Of a stretch of DNA of 64,000 nt, positions 1 through 10,465 are shown in pieces (position 1 is the stretch's first letter; every line of letters starts with the position of its first letter). The stretch comes from Entoloma clypeatum. Its lineage: Eukaryota; Basidiomycota; Agaricomycetes; Agaricales; Entolomataceae. The stretch spans positions 2,170,001-2,234,000 of the forward strand of contig OY751489.1 of assembly GCA_963565915.1 (NCBI GenBank). Reading direction: 5' to 3'. The notes beneath the pieces are model-generated. The model saw nothing but the letters and a program-made list of their open reading frames with translations, had not been told where the DNA came from and made no database searches. A program made the translations under genes and the position numbers.

Positions 1-522
1 TCTGCTACTCACGATTTCGTCGCCTTGGACAATCTTCTGGGCAATATCATTCAGGGTCTGTTCATGAGATTGCATTTCAACGCCTGTATCAATCAGGTTC
101 TTCATGATTCTGTCAAGTGCAGCAAGATCCTATTGGCAGTGAATGAATGTGAATAAGAGAAGAGTAGATAAGTTTACTTTTTCCGCATCCTCTCCTTCCG
201 CAGTGTCAGCTATCGAAACAGCGACATCTCCAACGACCTTCCAATGTTGTCGGACTGCCTGCTGCATATTGATCCAATCTCTGCCGATTCCTTGCAGCTT
301 CTGCGCGTCTGATTTTCCAAGAGGCTGGTCACGGAAGTTGTCTATATCAATTCTACCTTCGTCTTCATCATCGTTTTGGTCATCGTCTTCAAGAGCAACG
401 CGTCGTCGACCCTGTTGGCCATCGCGGTCAGATTTAACAGTCTTCCTTGATGGTCCTTCATCCTCTATGTCTGATGAATCTTGACGCTTGGATTTACGAC
501 GCGCGAAGGTTGAGACAGGCAT
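1..522 (-). CDS. Probable Nse2/Mms21-type SUMO ligase subunit of SMC5-SMC6, N-terminal part (cut by window edge)
   Basis: Two exons are visible. The first starts MPVSTFARRKSKRQ, runs through an acidic low-complexity stretch and ends at AEK before a GT-AG intron (about positions 130-176). The second reads DLAALDRIMKNLIDTGVEM and ends at a GTGAGT donor near position 12. The basic start, the short motif of the IDIDNFRDQPL type and the following helices resemble the N-terminal helical arm of basidiomycete Nse2, which docks on Smc5. The diagnostic MIZ/SP-RING zinc finger would lie beyond the window, so the family call is an inference from the arm alone. The start is 117 bp from that of the divergent mitochondrial S12 gene, implying a shared promoter. 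It could instead be another nuclear coiled-coil protein. Confidence 0.5.
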
Positions 523-639
523 AATGATCAGCCACCGCGCACGAGTGACAACTTAGCGCGTTCACTTTGTAACTGTTTGTCGCACATTTGATTACATAAT
601 GACATGCACGATGAACGAGCAGTGAACTGTACCCAAGCA

Positions 640-1243
640 ATGTTCTCTGCATTACGGGCTTGCACCCGACCGCCGCGATGGACACCAGCCATGTCTCGTG
701 GGCCATCTCTCCTCCCGTCAACTCCAATATTTCACCTTCGTTCCTTTCATCCAACCTCCGCCACATCGGTGACTATGAATCAAGCCATGCGGCGCAAAAA
801 ACCACAGAAGATTGAGAAGTCCAAGTCACCCCTTCTCGATAATTCTCCACAAAGGAAGGGAGTCTGCACTCAAATATTCATCGCCAAGCCCAAGAAACCG
901 AACTCTGCCAAACGTAAAGTTGCTCGTATCAAGTTGTCGAACGGCAAAACCATGCAGGCATACATCCAAGGAGAAGGACACAATCTCCAGGAGCATAGTG
1001 TGGTTTTGGTCAGAGGCGGTCGTGCTCAAGATCTTCCCGGTGTCGGGTGCGTTGGAAACCTTTCCTATTCTGCCAATGTGGCATTAACCACATCGAGATA
1101 GTTACAAGATTGTACGGGGAGCTTTGGACTTTGGTGGAGTTGTCAATCGAATGACAGCGCGCAGTAGATATGGGTGAGTATTCATTAAACCTCTCCAGCA
1201 TTTCTCTAAGCGGCCCCCTAGTGCCAAAAAGCCTAAAAAGTAA
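640..1243 (+). CDS. MRPS12: Mitochondrial small-subunit ribosomal protein uS12m
   Basis: Three exons (640-1046, 1102-1173, 1222-1243) give 166 residues. The ATG at 640 is preferred over an in-frame ATG at 604 because it starts [14 protein letters not shown], a basic, acid-poor mitochondrial presequence. The mature part carries the hallmark S12 decoding-loop sequences: [20 protein letters not shown], then [15 protein letters not shown], then [15 protein letters not shown] and ARSRYGAKKPKK at the C-terminus, matching the bacterial S12 ending. The protein lines the A-site decoding centre of the mitoribosome. Both introns are short GT-AG introns and splice in phase. The 3' end converges on the PH-domain gene with 127 bp between the stops. 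Confidence 0.95.
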
Positions 1244-1370
1244 TACGTATACAGGGTGCGAATGAAATGTGGAACCTTCTCCGGTTTCTACGCGCCAATC
1301 TCTACGTCCAAATCGCATTATGGTTATTGTTATCTGAATCGTGGCAATGCTCGTCATCCGGTCTTCAAGA

Positions 1371-4300
1371 TCAAATATCCCTGAGCCTCTCCTCCCTCTC
1401 CTTCTGTTTCCTGACGAGCCTTTCCAGCTCGCAATTAAGTGCCCAACACCATGCATCCCGTTCCAGTTTACTCCTCGTCCGAAACACCAAAATCTTTCTC
1501 TTCGCCGATAGAGCTGGTACGGGAAGGGCCGCACCTGGAACGACCTGGGTTGAACTCTGTGGCCGGTACCAAACCAGGAACAACATATCTTCCTCCCGAT
1601 CGTATGCTTCCAGGCCATCCTGATATCGTCGTGGGGCAGGCTTCACGGTTGCAACATACTGTCCTTCAGGGAGTGCAAGTGCTGCAAGATACCCAGAACA
1701 GATATAGGCGTCAATCAAATTGGTATTCTTGTGCATGGAAGGGTTTAAGGAAGAGCCTGGCGTTATCCGAAATCGAACGAGGTGGCCGTCAATGAGGAAG
1801 AGTTGAACCAATCTGTTTTAACATCTTTGAACGGGGAACACACGAGGAAGAATCAAAAAAAATCGCACTTGTATTGACCACGTAACCCTTTTCTCATAAA
1901 GATCTTGCCTCCTTTGATGATAGGTTTGCATCCTTCCAATACGCACCAATTGTATAATGATCCCAAAGCCGGCAGCGGCGCCGATGCGTCTGGCGGAGCC
2001 TCTGGAGGGTATTCACGATCCCGAATCACGCGGGTCGGAGGAGTTAGACGAGGGCGATACGCTTGAGCAAGATCCATCTCTTCCTTCGCATCGATACGGT
2101 GTCTCTGTTTCCAGTACAAGACTAATGCGCGCAGTCGTTCAATCCATTCAATCGCCACGCGGCATGAATAAGCCTGAATAGTTTAGCAAAACAAGGGGCC
2201 TTGGAAAGATATTAAGACATTACCTCGAACCGGATCACATTCCCAGTTGTGAGCAAAAGCTCAAACGAACGTCGCATCCGCAATTGAGGTCGGTCCTCAC
2301 ATTTCTTCAATCCTTCTTCTCCCCCCACATCGGATTCGTCGCCCGGGGTCCTCGCCTCGGACTGAGACCATATATCAAACCAGATATCATTGTCGTTTTT
2401 GCGTGGCTCATGATGTGTGGGCTGATAGAACGGATGAATAGCCCTTCGGATCAACAGAATTTTGCGCAAGTCAGTAACTCCAGTGGCATGCATGATCTGT
2501 TTCATTCCTCGTTCCCCTTCCGTTTTCCGCAGGCTTTTCGCGTAGCTTTCCAGATCGTCTCCGTTTGGCGCAAACCCCGGAGGCGCCGGTGGGTAAGCCT
2601 TGTGAATGGGGAGGACAAACAAGTTTCCGTCGTGTGTGGCAATGTATATGGCTTGCTTCGTCTGAATACTTGGCTTTATGCGTTCCAGAAAACCTTCGAT
2701 CGCAGGTGGTTGGTGCAAACGATTCCCGTTCTTGAGACGGACGTAACTGGGAAAATGCTCTGCAACTCGTAGTTCTAGCAGAGCGGGGGCGGGTGTGCTT
2801 GGCTAAACACAGATGTCAGACGAGATAATGCACAGGAACACAAATGCGATCACCTGTTTCAAGGCCAGTCCACAGAGAACGCCCCATTGCCTTGGATTAC
2901 CCTGTACGTCGCCGTACAGCCATATCCAATCCAAGTGGGTGACAACGCGCCATGCAAGTTCCAACGACTTGCCTTCTTTTATTTCCCGCTCGATCAGATT
3001 GTTCCAATTTGGGACAGTGCGCAACGTGTTCATGCATAGTGCGACAGCATTCTCCCGATCGAACACTTTGTAGATCTCTTCGTCATTACCGGTGTTGGGA
3101 ATGTCAATTTTAACTTTTGTATCTAGCTGGGGGTTCCACACTTCGATGGAACTCGGAAGTTTGCCCCCAAGCTGGCGCCTTTTGTCAAACGTGAATGACC
3201 AGATTGTGAAACTGATGTGAATCGAACGCACCATAGTTGCCAGATCCAATCATATGCTCGCGACCGACTCTTGAGTTTAAAAATAAAGATACTGGTGCCA
3301 TCATCTTCGCCGAAAAAGAATAAATGTGGCTTGGAGCCATTGCGGCGTGCAATGGCCGGACAGGTCAGACAGAACGTGAGGTCCACGAAGGAATAAAGCG
3401 ACAGTCGCGTCGCAGGAGATTTGAGAGGAATGACAAACGCCAGGTCCTTTTGTTTTACGAACAATTCTTTGAATGGAAATTTCTGCACGGCTGCCATTCA
3501 AGTCAAGTCGGAAAAAGAAATAAGGCAAGAAATACGTGCATGATCCTTATAAAGCTCTAATCGATTATTTCGCCATACAACGAGATATTCTGCCCAAACT
3601 TGGTCCTCCAGGTGTTGTGTCGTCCTGTTTATTTCTTCGTCGAACTGGGACCCAATGGAATGGGCCTTGGTGTAACAAGATCGTACAAGTATTCTGTCTA
3701 TACATGGCCAATATCAAGTCTTTGTGTAACAAAAATACATAGAGGAAATTTACCTTTGATGGTGACATCTCCCAAGTCACCGTCGCTTTTGCTCGACGAA
3801 ACAGACTCGGGAATAGTAGATGCAGTACCAGTGGAAAATTCCCTCATACGCCTCCGCTCTTCCGGGGCCACAGACAGTAGCGAGAGACTCGTCCCTGTTG
3901 GTTCCGGATCTGTATAGTGCACAAGCTTCCCTTTACCCTTGCGGTCAACAGGTATTACTCCGCCGGTGCGCGGGACCAATGGCATCTTTGTCGCAGGTTC
4001 AGATTGAGCTCTCGTCTCCGGGACATGGCCAGGGCGAGCGGTCGATCTCAACAGAGAAGTATCTGAAGAAACCGGGCCTGAGTACCTGGTATGAGAGCTC
4101 CAGTCGATGCTGGACGTCTCGGACGTCTCATTGTCAGGTCCCAGTCGAGAACTAGAGGCTGCGGGGTGCAACGAGTTCACGTCCTCTCGGGTCACCGATG
4201 CAGAGCCCAACGGAGCCGGCCCCTCCGTGGTGACATGAGAACCTGAAACAGACCTCCTGTAGCCTGAACGACTGGACCCCGCGTCTTCGCAGTCCGCGGT

Positions 4301-4849
4301 AGCCTCAACATGGTCGTCATCGATACCTTGCAAGACATTCGCCCCCAGGAACTGGCCAACTTCGAAGCTGCCTCCCACCCACCGGCCAGCACCGCTGGCT
4401 TCGGCGGCACCACGAGCTGACGGGACTTGCTGCTTCCTGACAGACCACACGGCAGCCCACTCGCTGTCCTTCCAGCGGCGCAGCATTTCCTCCCTCACTC
4501 CCCGCTCCTCATTCTCCCCCCAGTGCTCTGCTCGCCCTCCCCGGCGAATAAAAAAGTGGAAGGCGTTGTTCTTGATTATTTCAGAGACATCATCTGCGCC
4601 TGCGGCATTTCGGACATCCTCAAAGTGGCCTTTCTTCTTTTTGCCTTGTGCTTCAATTTGAGAAATAATGGTTTCGGGTAGAGGCCCAATGAAGACCCGG
4701 CGGTGAGGATCATGGCGAACAGGTTGGCAGGGGCTTGAGATAGTAATGGAGGAAATGGCGTTGGGCGACATACGTAGCGAATGCACTGTCGGAAATGTAT
4801 CAGGATATATGCTGTCAGAGTTGACAGCGAACGGTGCCACAGCGTGCAA
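1371..4849 (-). CDS. Spo71/Mug56-like protein with two PH-type domains
   Basis: This is a multi-exon gene. The first long exon starts MHAVAPFAVNSDS, contains RRVFIGPLPETIISQI and then a serine-rich disordered tract. Later exons give a PH-like domain (from QFDEEINRTTQHL through LVVWRNNRLELYKDH to SRAYDWIWQLW). Next come a segment with RVVTHLDWIWLYGDVQGN, a split second PH domain (AIEGFLERIKPS, AIYIATHDGNLFVL, SFELLLTTGNVIRFE) and a C-terminal PH-like part ending in a basic helix, then TGA. The order, including the phrase of the type DVQGNPRQWGVLCGLAL, fits the fungal Spo71/Mug56 family, which in yeasts acts in prospore-membrane and spore-wall formation. The basidiomycete role is not established and exon borders are approximate. 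The stop is convergent with uS12m. Confidence 0.7.
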
Positions 4850-5052
4850 CCCAGTGGCATGACCGCTTCTAGACTTTATGACATCAACAACTTGATCACG
4901 ATCGGTAGTTTGACGAGGATATATTTAGAACTAGCTGATCTTACATAAAAGAATTTGTACAATAAAATGATACGTGAGAATTATATACACGATGCGATAA
5001 TACAGGTCCACCGACATTTTGCAAACGCGCTAGGCGCGCCATCCAATTTTAA

Positions 5053-6779
5053 TCAGCTTCGATTCGAGGGGTGATCGGTCTGGAGGACAGCCTCCGTCTT
5101 CTCCTGCATGAGGGCATGCGACTCCTGGACATACTGCTCAGCTTCACCCCTCTTAAATCTGGAAAAATAATATGAACACCAATAGTCATCCAGGATGATC
5201 GATACTCACTCAATCTTCTTTCCTTTGACATGCATGTCAGGCTCCCGTAGCGCGAATGGGTTTACATCCGTAGCAGGGTTCAAGTTTGCCAGACTATGGT
5301 TCACGAATCTATGCGTGCTCTCGTCAGAGCGCACAGCATAAATGACATCCAACAACTTGGCGTCAGGCCGAAGCCGCCAATAGTCGATTGCGATTTCGGG
5401 AGCAGGCTCGTTTGTCCTGAACGAAGGTTGGCTTTGGCATATTTAAAAAAACAGTAATAGGTAAGCTCACCATTCAGGGATCCGTCCTGCCTCGATATCT
5501 GCGATACAGCGAGTGCTAAGGGATGATACGAGTCAGTAAACAAGTCACAGATTTGTATCTATCAAGAACGCACTAAGTCAGCACAGCTTCCTCTTCGAGG
5601 TGCCCTACAAAGCGATGGCATGTTCGGGGAGAGATAAGATACGATAAAACTGGTCCAATGAGATGTTAATCCAGCGTGATGCTCTTATGCCTGCTTACAG
5701 AAAAGGTTGTAAAATACTCCCTGGGCCCCAAGAACAATTGCACGGAAGATTATAGACGGTTTCCGAAGCGTCATAAATGTCCTGCAAGAATAAGTGAGAA
5801 AATTCCACAAGAAATTGGAATGTCTACCGCGCACATCAGGTGCATTCGCTCGTTCTCAGCCTCTTCCAGGCATGTATGTATCCTAGAAAGCGATTGGGCA
5901 TTCTGAAATGAAAAGAACATGGACGGCCAGCTTACCAGCCACTGTCTCTGCGCTGTCATACCCTTGATGAGAACGTGTTCACAGTAAGGGATGTAATATA
6001 TGACTTACCATCAGACGAAGACTAGTCAAATGTCGTAACGTCGCCGCCACCATGCCTGGAACGCCAGCTATGCTTTCCAAAAACAGGATCCGCTTCGTGG
6101 TCCGCTGATCAGAATGGAATTTCGATTTTAAAACAACTGAACACGTACATTGAGCCATTGGCGATCGTCCAAGAGATACCCTGCATCCCTAAGCTGCTGA
6201 ACTGTCATCTTCTCATTGGGGGCGATGTTCACGTGTTTGTACCCCGAGACGAGATCGAATAATCGTCGAGATATTTTCACTAGCCCATACGCCAGCTTGT
6301 CGGATAGGGTCTTGGCTTCTCTGTGCAACACCTTGAGGAAGCAAAGGGACCCTGACGTGAGGAAGACATAGGTTCAATGATGAAGATAACATGCGCACTT
6401 CAACGGCTCTGATCTCCTCTTGCGTGTATACAGGATGAAACAGCACCCAATCGCCACGAACCATGGTAGGTACCGTGCTGACAGCATCGGGCTGCGTGAG
6501 CCCTGCGACTGCAGGTGTCGTTCCGCGTGCGTCTCCTACATGAAGGGATCGCAGTTTGGTCAAGAGCATGATACGCAGCAAAGAAGGCAGCTTACGTTTG
6601 TGAGGAGGGACTGAAGTTGACTTCGCAGTCTTGTCCGTAAGAGCATCGCAACGGATGCCGCTGGTCGTGAAAGACCGGCGGCATGCACTGGGCGACGCCA
6701 ACACGGCACATATCGACCGCGAGTGCAGCTTCAGCGCGCGCTGCAGAGGCGTTATAGCAGCGGGTGTTATTCTGAGCAT
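5053..6779 (-). CDS. AOX1: Mitochondrial alternative oxidase, tandem copy A
   Basis: About ten exons encode a ubiquinol oxidase of roughly 390 residues. Exon 1 (6596-6779, start MLRITPAAITPLQ) is a mitochondrial presequence. Later exons give RGDWVLFHPVYTQEE, LHREAKTLSDKLAYGLVK, RILFLESIAGVPGMVAATLR, LEEAENERMHLM, GHLEEEAV and RSDESTHRFVNH. These contain the di-iron ligands of the AOX family (Glu in LESIAG, Glu and His in NERMH, Glu in LEEEA, Glu and His in DESTHR), so the enzyme looks intact. It passes electrons from ubiquinol to oxygen without proton pumping. A 17-nt microexon (5936-5952, RRDSGW) is needed to join two core exons in frame. The protein ends ...VLQTDHPSNRS at TGA. Copy B lies directly upstream on the same strand. 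Confidence 0.95.
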
Positions 6780-7506
6780 GAATGTGAGTAGTAGAAGCAA
6801 GGGCAACGTAAATTCAACCTTCGCCGACAAAGTGACTCACATTTATACATATATCGACGGCCTCCAAGCAATGTTCCGTATGCTCCCGAGATCGGGTCTT
6901 TGTCATACACCATTTCGTGCCCCACCGGCAGGCGCTCCACACGGAACGGCACTAAAGGTGCGCCGACAACCAATTGTGCATGATTCCTTGCATCTCTCCT
7001 CAAAGGAGTGTGCCTCGATAGCCGACATGCGTTAATTGAGACTCCGCGAATACATATAGACAAACATATGGAACCTTTTGGGTGGCAGTGATCTCCTCTT
7101 TTGACATAGCCACTGCGCAGATCGTTGACTCCAGAGTTAGAATGGCGGTCCTGAAAAATCAACAGATGGGACCGCAGGCCATGGCAATGAGATGATGAGA
7201 GTTTCGTAGGTTCAAGTTGGTAGCCTTTACGTGTGGTCTCATCAGGCGTGAACTTGAAGCTTTTGAAGGGACGAACGTGATCCTTTCTATGCTGTATCTG
7301 TAGTGGATTGGGGCTTGCCTTTTGGCTAACATCGCTTTTAGCTGGTTCAAGTCTAAAATCTATATCGAATCTATATCTAGGTTTCTAAAGTTACGGGAAG
7401 TCATTTAATAACGGACTTGTATACGCGATCTAATCCACCAACGGTTTGCAAACGCGCTAGGCGAGCCATCCAGTTCCAAACAGCTTCGATTCGAGGCGTT
7501 ATCAGT
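6780..7506. other. Spacer between the AOX copies; presumed promoter of copy A
   Basis: No gene is seen. Blocks near 6880-7055 and 7170-7265 recur in diverged form upstream of copy B (about 9300-9475 and 10140-10205), for example TTAATTGAGACTCCGCGAA and GTAGCCTTTACGTGT. The original duplication therefore carried upstream sequence with it. Confidence 0.7.
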
Positions 7507-9208
7507 CTAGAGGACAGCCTCCGTCTTCTCCTGCATGAGGGCATGCGACTCCTGGACATACTGCTCAGCTTCACCCCTTTTGAATCTGGAATAATGATAA
7601 TATGAACACCAATAGTCATCCAGGATGATCGATACTCACTCAATCTTCTTTCCTTTGACATGCATGTCAGGCTCCCGTAACGCGAATGGGTTTACATCCG
7701 TGGCAGGGTTCAAGTTTGCCAGACTATGGTTCACGAATCTATGCGTGCTCTCGTCAGAGCGCACAGCATAAATGACATCCAACAACTTGGCGTCAGGCCG
7801 AAGCCGCCAATAGTCGATTGCGATTTCGGGAGCAGGCTCGTTTGTCCTGAACGAAGGTTGGCTTTGACAGATTTAAAAAAAAACACCAATAAGTAAGCTC
7901 ACCATTCAGGGATCCGTCCTGCCTCGATATCTGCGATACAGCGAGTGCTAAGGGATGATACGAGTCAGTAAACAAGTCACAGATTTGTATCTATCAAGAA
8001 CGCACTAAGTCAGCACAGCTTCCTCTTCGAGGTGCCCTACAAAGCGATGGCATGTTCGGGGAGAGATAAGATACGATAAAACTGGTCCAATGAGATGTTA
8101 ATCCAGCGTGATGCTCTTATGCCTGCTTACAGAAAAGGTTGTAAAATACTCCCTGGGCCCCAAGAACAATTGCACGGAAGATTATAGACGGTTTCCGAAG
8201 CGTCATAAATGTCCTGCAAGAATAAGTGAGAAAATTCCACAAGAAATTGGAATGTCTACCGCGCACATCAGGTGCATTCGCTCGTTCTCAGCCTCTTCCA
8301 GGCATGTATGTATCCTAGAAAGCGATTGGGCATTCTGAAATGAAAAGAACATGGACGGCCAGCTTACCAGCCACTGTCTCTGCGCTGTCATACCCTTGAT
8401 GAGAACGTGTTCACAGTAAGGGATGTAATATATGACTTACCATCAGACGAAGACTAGTCAAATGTCGTAACGTCGCCGCCACCATGCCTGGAACGCCAGC
8501 TATGCTTTCCAGAAACAGGATCCGCTTCGTGGTCCGCTGATCAGAATGGAATTTCGATTTTAAAACAACTGAACACGTACATTGAGCCATTGGCGATCGT
8601 CCAAGAGATACCCTGCATCCCTAAGCTGCTCAACTGTCATTTTCTCATCGGGGGCGATGTTCACGTGTTTGTACCCCGAGACGAGATCGAATAATCGTCG
8701 AGATATTTTTACTAGCCCATACGCCAGCTTGTCGGATAGGGTCTTGGCTTCTCTGTGCAACACCTTGAGAAAGCAAAGGGACTCGGACGTAAGGAAGGGT
8801 TCAAAGACGAAGAAAACATGCGCACGTCAACGGCTCGGACCTCCTCTTGCGTGTATACAGGATGAAATAGCACCCAATCGCCACGAAATATGGTAGGTAC
8901 CGTGCTGACAGCATCGGGCTGCGTACTAAGCCCTGCCGCGACTGCAGGTGTTGTCCCGCGCGCGTCCTCTACATGAAAGGGATCGCAGTTTAGTCAAGAG
9001 CACGATACGCAGCAAATTAAGGAAGCTTACGTTTGTGAGGAGGGATAGCAGTTGGCGTCACAGTCTTGTTTTCAAGAGCATCACGGCGAACGCCACTGGT
9101 TACAAAGGATCGGCGACATGCAGGCGACGCGAACACGACACAAGCCGACCGCGAGTACGGCTTGAGCGCGCGCTGCAGAGGCGCTACAGGGGGTGTTCTT
9201 CTGAGCAT
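7507..9208 (-). CDS. Mitochondrial alternative oxidase, tandem copy B
   Basis: It has the same exon plan as copy A, including the 17-nt microexon (8368-8384). Exon 1 starts MLRRTPPVAPLQRALK and differs from copy A at many residues. The catalytic exons are almost identical, and all family di-iron ligand motifs (LESIAG, NERMH, LEEEA, DESTHR) are kept, so it should be a working ubiquinol oxidase. The main difference at the other end is a CAG-to-TAG change at 7507-7509: copy B stops after KTEAVL, nine residues earlier than copy A. That tail lies outside the catalytic core and its loss is probably tolerated. A MITE sits about 320 bp upstream of the start. Two AOX genes with different promoters and presequences could be expressed differently (inference). 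Confidence 0.93.
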
Positions 9209-10465
9209 AAATGTGATGAGGAGAAACGCTAGAGATTGGAGGGCAAACCTTCACCGGCGAAGTAACTCACATTTATACATAGTACTAGATAAGAGATTGG
9301 GCCCCCAACCAAAGTTCCGTATGCTTCCGAGATAGGACTTTTGTTTTGCTTACCTCGTTCCTTTCCCGACCAGCGGTCCCCTCGCATGACCCTAAGGGTG
9401 CACCGACAACCCAGTATCTGCGCCCGATGATTGCTTGCAAATTGAATTCTCGATAGCCGTTAATTGAGACTCCGCGAAGACAGACCAAACTGTCATGCCT
9501 AAATGAATACCAGGATATCAGATTCTTACAGCTAAATGCGAAACTATGGGGGGTTGAAAACCAAACAATATCTAGGGCGGGGCTCGCAATGGCAACCGGG
9601 CAACAGCAATACTGGTGAAGCGGCAAGAGTCCCAAATTCAATCCCGCCCGATGTCCTGTTTTTTTCCCAACCGCCCATCATTTCGCATTTAGCTGTACTA
9701 TGCACTTATCAGCAGAGGATTATTTCTATAAGTTGTAAACTGCCCAAGTCGCGGATGTCGCCTATATCCAGAAAAAGGCCCTCATGCAATACAACTTTGA
9801 GTGGCGTTTCGACTCGAGGGGGTGGATGACTTTCATTGGGGAGGACTGACAGGTAGAAGGGCTGTTGGCGGCGTGAAGAAAGAGGGTGGAAAGGTAAAGA
9901 TCGATCGATAATCAACGCTCGCTTGTACTTGAAAGCACACAGACCGAGTTCCGGGTTCGTATGAAGCAAGCTTGGGTGGTGATGTCCTCTTTGAAGATGA
10001 CGCAGAGCCAGGATGACGGTCCTGGATTGACAAATCGGACAAGGTGCGTCTCACTGATGGAGTATGATAATTTTCACGTCGAGTGGATGGGTACCCAGGC
10101 TATTCAAGGTCTGTGTCAGCCGCAAGCCATGTCTGTAGGCAGGTGATGATGAGGGTTTCGTAGGTAGCCTTTACGTGTCTTGTGTTGTTTCATGAGGCGT
10201 GAGGGAACGAACATGCTGTGTCTGTCGATCAAGAGGAGTGGACTGCGAAATGAGGCTTGCCGAGTTCTTACCACATGTTGATCCATTCTGTTGAAACGAC
10301 AGAGGGATGGACCGATTGACAACTGATAAGAGACCTGGTACCTCGCAGCAGGTGAGGCTGACAAGTTGTAATCTTACCCTCAAACAACGAGGGTTTTTGT
10401 GCCGAAAAAGGAAAAACCGCGTCGAGTAAGTATAAGATAGTTTTCCGTTCAACTCTCCTTCTGTC
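9209..10465. other. Intergenic region upstream of AOX copy B and of the CENP-B-like gene
   Basis: No convincing coding sequence. It holds diverged remnants of the duplicated AOX upstream region and one MITE. Open frames here lack codon structure or family resemblance. Confidence 0.6.
9529..9695. mobile_element. MITE copy 1, Tc1/mariner-like
   Basis: The 167-bp element starts CAGCTAAATGCGAAA and ends with the reverse complement TTTCGCATTTAGCTG, flanked by TA on both sides. Imperfect inverted repeats extend about 55 bp inward to GGGCGGG / CCCGCCC. It has no coding capacity. A second copy lies at 20288-20501. TA duplication and CAG termini are typical of Tc1/mariner-derived MITEs; the superfamily assignment is an inference. 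The corresponding place upstream of AOX copy A lacks it. Confidence 0.85.

Noticed and set aside
5049..5231. Frame of 60 codons starting MSKERRLSEYRSSWM, repeated at 7401-7661
   Set aside because: It is the last AOX intron and last exon read out of frame; its duplication simply reflects the AOX duplication.
5676..5906. Plus-strand frame of 76 codons repeated identically at 8108-8338
   Set aside because: It is antisense to AOX exons; the identity comes from the AOX copies and there is no independent evidence of a gene.
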